This document shows, piece after piece, positions 61,578 to 64,000 of a DNA stretch of 64,000 nt (positions are counted from its first letter, which is position 1; every line of letters begins with the position of its first letter). The translations under genes and the position numbers were made by a program. The notes beneath the pieces are model-generated. The model was given only the letters and a program-made list of their open reading frames with translations, made no database searches and was not told the origin of the DNA. Origin of the DNA: Anaerosacchariphilus hominis (GTDB lineage Bacteria; Bacillota; Clostridia; Lachnospirales; Lachnospiraceae); contig NZ_JACOOR010000002.1 of NCBI RefSeq assembly GCF_014290175.1, forward strand, positions 372,001 to 436,000, written 5' to 3'.

Positions 61578-61937
61578 ATGTACGATTATAAAAAGAGCGG
61601 CCGGAGAATTGCGGAATTAAGGAAAATACGTGGATATACACAGGAGACATTTGCGGAAAAGATAGCTCTGTCCTGGAGGTCAGTAGCGGATATTGAGAGG
61701 GGATACAGAGGAACCAGTGTGGATATCCTGATGGATATGGCGGAAACACTGGGAACGTCGGTGGACTATCTATTATTTGGAGAGAGCAGGACGAGGGGAG
61801 AAAACGGGACGGAGCTTTCGGACATGGAGGAACGAATCGGAAGACTGCCTCAGATGAAGAAAATGCTGGTCAGAAGTATGCTTCAAGGGATGTTGGATAG
61901 TCTCGAAAAGGTGGAGATATTAGAAAAAGTAGGATGA
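61578..61937 (+). CDS. XRE-family regulator 1
   Basis: A 119-residue protein with an N-terminal helix-turn-helix: GRRIAELRKIRGYTQETFAEK then ALSWRSVADIERGYRGTSVD and VDYLLFGES, the standard XRE layout, followed by a charged C-terminal helix. ATG 61578 has GGAGAGGAGGAAG. The 170-nt region before it contains a wobble-paired hairpin (about 61,469-61,524). Likely a repressor-type regulator of the island. Confidence 0.8.
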   Translation: MYDYKKSGRRIAELRKIRGYTQETFAEKIALSWRSVADIERGYRGTSVDILMDMAETLGTSVDYLLFGESRTRGENGTELSDMEERIGRLPQMKKMLVRSMLQGMLDSLEKVEILEKVG

Positions 61938-62085
61938 GATATAGTAAGAAGACTCTTCAGATGCGGAGAGTCTGTTCCATTTCTTACAGTTGGCGAGACA
62001 GATGGGAGTGTCAATTCACTGTATGGAAATGGGAAGCGAGGTGCGTTGCGTAGGACTGGATGAGTTGCCTGGTGCGTGAAAAAAT

Positions 62086-62337
62086 ATGGAGAAAGAAACG
62101 GAAATGGATACTTTTCAGATAGGAAACCGATTACGGGAATTGCGCGAAAATATCCATGCGACGCAGCAGGAGCTGGCAGAAGCATTGGAGGTCAGCCATT
62201 CCTATTATAGCAGGCTTGAGGAGGGAAGACGTGGAATGATTCTGAAAACGTTATATAGATTGGTAGATTACTATGATACAGACGCCAACACGATTCTTAA
62301 TATACCGAAAAAGGAGGAACGTAAACGTGGTCGATAG
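62086..62337 (+). CDS. XRE-family regulator 2
   Basis: An 83-residue helix-turn-helix protein: IGNRLRELRENIHATQQELAE, split at residues 12-32, then LEVSHSYYSRLEEGRRGM and LYRLVDYYDTDANTIL. The start may be ATG 62086 or ATG 62104; neither has an ideal ribosome site. The 3' end overlaps the next gene by 11 nt. Role probably regulatory. Confidence 0.75.
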   Translation: MEKETEMDTFQIGNRLRELRENIHATQQELAEALEVSHSYYSRLEEGRRGMILKTLYRLVDYYDTDANTILNIPKKEERKRGR

Positions 62338-62752
62338 AAGAATGCAAAGAAAGACGAAAAAAAGAATTGTGAAAGAAGAGGTTCCGTGTGTTGTGTATCT
62401 GTCATCGAATGAAGAGAGTTCCTTCGAACTAGCTGAACGAAAGGAAAATAGTCAGCTCCGCTATATCAATGATTATGCAAATGTTCACGGACTGATTCCG
62501 ATGAAGATAGTCAGGAGGGGCTGCTTTGGACCTGCGATACGCAACAAGCTGTTTCAGGAATGTCTCTATCTGATGAAACAGGGGAAGGCCAATGTGCTTC
62601 TGGTAGCTAATATGAATGCAATATCATCCGGGCTCACTGACGCGTACAGAAAGGTCGGCATGGTTCAGGAGCAGGGATTCCGTATCATATCAGTGGATGA
62701 AGGGGAGCCTCGACTTAATATGAAGAGCGTGTGTGAAAGGGTGAGTGCCTAA
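62327..62752 (+). CDS. resolvase-like protein lacking catalytic residues
   Basis: A 141-residue protein with GTG start at 62327 and AAGGAGG nine bases upstream. Its outline follows the serine-resolvase N-terminal domain: VVYLSSNEESSFELAERKENSQ, split at the strand-loop, a helix RYINDYANVHGLIPMKIV, KQGKANVLLVANMNAISSGLTDAY where resolvases have VLVxxxSRLxR, and EQGFRIISVDEG. The catalytic Ser-Arg arrangement is not conserved and no DNA-binding tail exists. Probably a regulatory relative and not an active recombinase. Fold assignment is tentative. Confidence 0.5.
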   Translation: MVDRRMQRKTKKRIVKEEVPCVVYLSSNEESSFELAERKENSQLRYINDYANVHGLIPMKIVRRGCFGPAIRNKLFQECLYLMKQGKANVLLVANMNAISSGLTDAYRKVGMVQEQGFRIISVDEGEPRLNMKSVCERVSA

Positions 62753-63118
62753 GTGGAGAAGGAAAAGAAACGGAAGGGCGATATTGTCTGGGTGGATTTG
62801 GGTGAACATCCGGGAACGAGGATACAGTTTGGAAGAAAGCTATGTTTAGTTGTCAGTACAGATAAAGGAAACGGTAGCGTGTATCAAGTGATTCCGGGAA
62901 CCAGTAAAAAGGATAAGAAAGATTTTCCAGTGCATGTGACAGTAAAAGCAGAAGAGATTCAAGGCGTGCTGAAAAAAGAGACAATTTTCATGGCAGAACA
63001 GTTGACGATTGTGGATGAACGGCAGATTTTGATGATGGTTGGAAATTTGGAACCGGGGTCAAATGCAATGGTAAAAGTGGAAAGAGCGATGAAGCGGCAG
63101 TTGGAGTTGGAAGAATAG
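62753..63118 (+). CDS. PemK/MazF-family protein
   Basis: A 121-residue protein: KGDIVWVDLGEHPGTRIQFGRKLCLVVSTDKGN resembles the MazF/PemK core (G-I-V-V-L...G-E--G-R--LVVS), then VYQVIPGTSKK, IFMAEQLTIVDERQI with the conserved Asp-Arg region. GTG start at 62753 follows the previous stop directly. It lacks an adjacent MazE/PemI antitoxin; the upstream resolvase-like protein or XRE regulator may fill that role. It would act as a sequence-specific mRNA endonuclease if active. Confidence 0.75.
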   Translation: MEKEKKRKGDIVWVDLGEHPGTRIQFGRKLCLVVSTDKGNGSVYQVIPGTSKKDKKDFPVHVTVKAEEIQGVLKKETIFMAEQLTIVDERQILMMVGNLEPGSNAMVKVERAMKRQLELEE

Positions 63119-63136
63119 GGGGAGTTTTATAGATAG

Positions 63137-63334
63137 TTGGAAAAGGAAAAGATTATATATACAAAAAATGACATAATGGAACTGTTTCAGTGTGAAAGTG
63201 ATAAGGCGTTAAGGTTTATGAGATTTTTGTATAGTATAAGGGTAGCTGTTAAAATAGGAAGAGAATACTATGTGACGAAAGAAAGTTTGCTGGAATTTCT
63301 GGAAGATATGCAGGGGAAAAGTATACCGATATAA
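63137..63334 (+). CDS. excisionase-like small DNA-binding protein
   Basis: A 65-residue protein with TTG start: IYTKNDIMELFQCESDKALRFMR, a helix-turn-helix stretch, then VKIGREYYVTKESLLEFLED. The size and the KIGREYYVTKESL wing match excisionase/MerR-like Xis proteins. It is the last gene before the right-hand iterons, the customary place for xis beside att, but no integrase gene follows it. Confidence 0.6.
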   Translation: MEKEKIIYTKNDIMELFQCESDKALRFMRFLYSIRVAVKIGREYYVTKESLLEFLEDMQGKSIPI

Positions 63335-63346
63335 TATGGAATATGT

Positions 63347-63380
63347 AAAAAGTGGAGCAATGAGGGATGCTTCACTTTTT
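63347..63380 (+). terminator. terminator of right-end cassette
   Basis: AAAAAGTGGAGCA (63347-63359) pairs with TGCTTCACTTTTT (63368-63380), one G-T pair; the arm itself ends in T5. Confidence 0.75.
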
Positions 63381-63484
63381 GCATGAAAACAAGAATTCCA
63401 TGGCGAGATATGAAATACAGGAAGAGTGAGGATAGAGAAATGAATGGTGTTGAGTAATGATTGGGAATGTCGTGAGGTGTCTCA

Positions 63485-63520
63485 AGTATCACCTTTTAGT
63501 ATCACTTTTAGGGTGATACT
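63485..63520 (+). repeat. AGTATCACC iterons at right island end
   Basis: AGTATCACC at 63485-63493, AGTATCAC at 63498-63505 and the inverted GGTGATACT at 63512-63520. Same word and TTTT spacing as the left-end copies. The remaining sequence between the cassette terminator and the right repeat has no gene. Confidence 0.7.
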
Positions 63521-63565
63521 AGCCAAAAACCCAGTAAAATCAGGGATTCCAGCGAAACGGCAGAT

Positions 63566-63698
63566 AGATTGTAAATTACAAGTAAGTCTGAAATTTTAGG
63601 CAAAATAACCAAATATAACGCTGTAAAACGTGATAAAAAGCCATTTGATTTAGCTGATATTGCTAATCAAATGGCTTTTTATGATGCCTTATAATCTT
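63566..63698 (+). repeat. right 133-bp att-like repeat
   Basis: Copy of 30288-30420 with four differences (one in GCAAAATA-CC, one in GCT-TAAAAC, two after the terminator stem). It carries the final tpiA codons without the rest of the gene, then the terminator hairpin. It marks the right island boundary. Confidence 0.85.
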
Positions 63699-63730
63699 GC
63701 TGTTTTTACATCCGGATGACGCCTGGCATG

Positions 63731-63940
63731 TTAAATCAACATCGGCGTCCGTGCCATTATGGCGACTACGAAAAGTGCAAGCAAAAACGCTGTCACTCCA
63801 ATGAGGGCGATAGCTGTCTTGCTGAGATTCCTCTGCGTTACCCTGCATAGCAGCAGGGTAACGGCTATAGAAATAACAGCAGCAGACAACGCTATGCCAA
63901 TCATATTCCATAACCACAAAAGCTCATATATCCATATCAT
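63731..63940 (-). CDS. small two-helix membrane protein
   Basis: A 69-residue frame outside the island on its right flank: MIWIYELLWLWNM, then two hydrophobic helices (about 12-32 and 43-65) joined by CRVTQRNLSK. The ribosome site (ACGGGG) is weak. It may be a real small membrane protein of the original tpiA-downstream chromosome. No family recognised. Confidence 0.4.
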   Translation of the reverse strand: MIWIYELLWLWNMIGIALSAAVISIAVTLLLCRVTQRNLSKTAIALIGVTAFLLALFVVAIMARTPMLI

Positions 63941-64000
63941 GAATTTACCCCGTCTTTATTAGTATTCACAGGATTCTCCCGCTATTCATAAGATATTCTG

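Larger units (their letters stand above)
30421..63565. mobile_element. 33-kb integrated island at the 3' end of tpiA
   Basis: Bounded by the 133-bp direct repeats and the AGTATCACC iterons. Inside are a serine-recombinase mobilisable element, a tyrosine integrase, toxin-antitoxin genes, phage-type regulators, an Xis-like protein and a complete cobalamin uptake locus; outside on the left is the conserved glycolytic operon. The exact crossover point inside the repeat is not known. The element may be composite, because the integrase is not adjacent to either end and base composition varies widely inside it. Confidence 0.65.

Overview
The window looks like the chromosome of a spore-forming anaerobic Clostridium-group Firmicute, most likely a Lachnospiraceae-type gut bacterium. 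This is inferred from moderately high GC housekeeping genes with AAGGAGG ribosome sites, SpoIIM- and SpoVB-like sporulation genes, RNase Y, an Isc-type iron-sulfur operon led by IscR, an oxygen-sensitive 2-hydroxyacyl-CoA-dehydratase-type redox operon, ECF-type vitamin uptake and Tn4451-like mobilisation genes. No rRNA, tRNA or CRISPR array was seen.

Layout, left part (1-30.3 kb, core chromosome). 1-7.3 kb is a redox operon: two dehydratase-like subunits (the first cut by the window edge), their ATP-dependent activator, a one-helix membrane peptide, a CO-dehydrogenase/acetyl-CoA-synthase-like protein, a 935-residue Fe-S/FAD oxidoreductase and a HypA nickel chaperone. 7.4-12.6 kb is a BMP-type nucleoside ABC importer. 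Then come a RelA/SpoT-domain synthetase, recA-recX with a LexA-like box, rny, proC, spoIIM, xerD, convergent DAHP synthase, a SpoVB-type flippase, iscR-iscS-iscU-mnmA, a PHP phosphatase, and gap-pgk-tpiA. The gap-pgk spacer holds a dense array of short hairpins.

Right part (30.4-63.6 kb, accessory island). The last codons of tpiA plus its terminator form a 133-bp sequence that recurs at 63,566-63,698 with only four differences. AGTATCACC repeats sit just inside each copy. The 33 kb between them behaves as an integrated island attached at the 3' end of tpiA. It contains an orphan RelB/DinJ antitoxin with a toxin stump, a nested mobilisable element (large serine recombinase, TnpW, DnaC-like, RepA, Cys-rich protein, relaxase, MobC), an AT-rich three-gene cargo, a tyrosine integrase, a cobalamin uptake locus, two toxin-antitoxin pairs, and a right-end cassette (Com-like zinc protein, two XRE regulators, a resolvase-like protein, PemK/MazF and an Xis-like protein) preceded by a second LexA-like box.

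The most interesting system is the cobalamin locus (40.7-56.7 kb). A cobalamin riboswitch precedes a secreted DUF4430-like protein, a 2069-residue wall-type protein with two DUF4430 domains, a 1166-residue membrane-anchored protein with an alpha/alpha-toroid domain, a DUF4430 lipoprotein, and then EcfT, a fused double EcfA, and an S component with an unusual N-terminal membrane extension. DUF4430 is the beta domain and the alpha6/alpha6 barrel is the alpha domain of animal intrinsic factor and transcobalamin. The locus therefore reads as a bacterial surface capture apparatus built from transcobalamin-like parts that feeds a dedicated ECF importer. Two tandem leucine-rich-repeat proteins of unknown role follow in the same direction.
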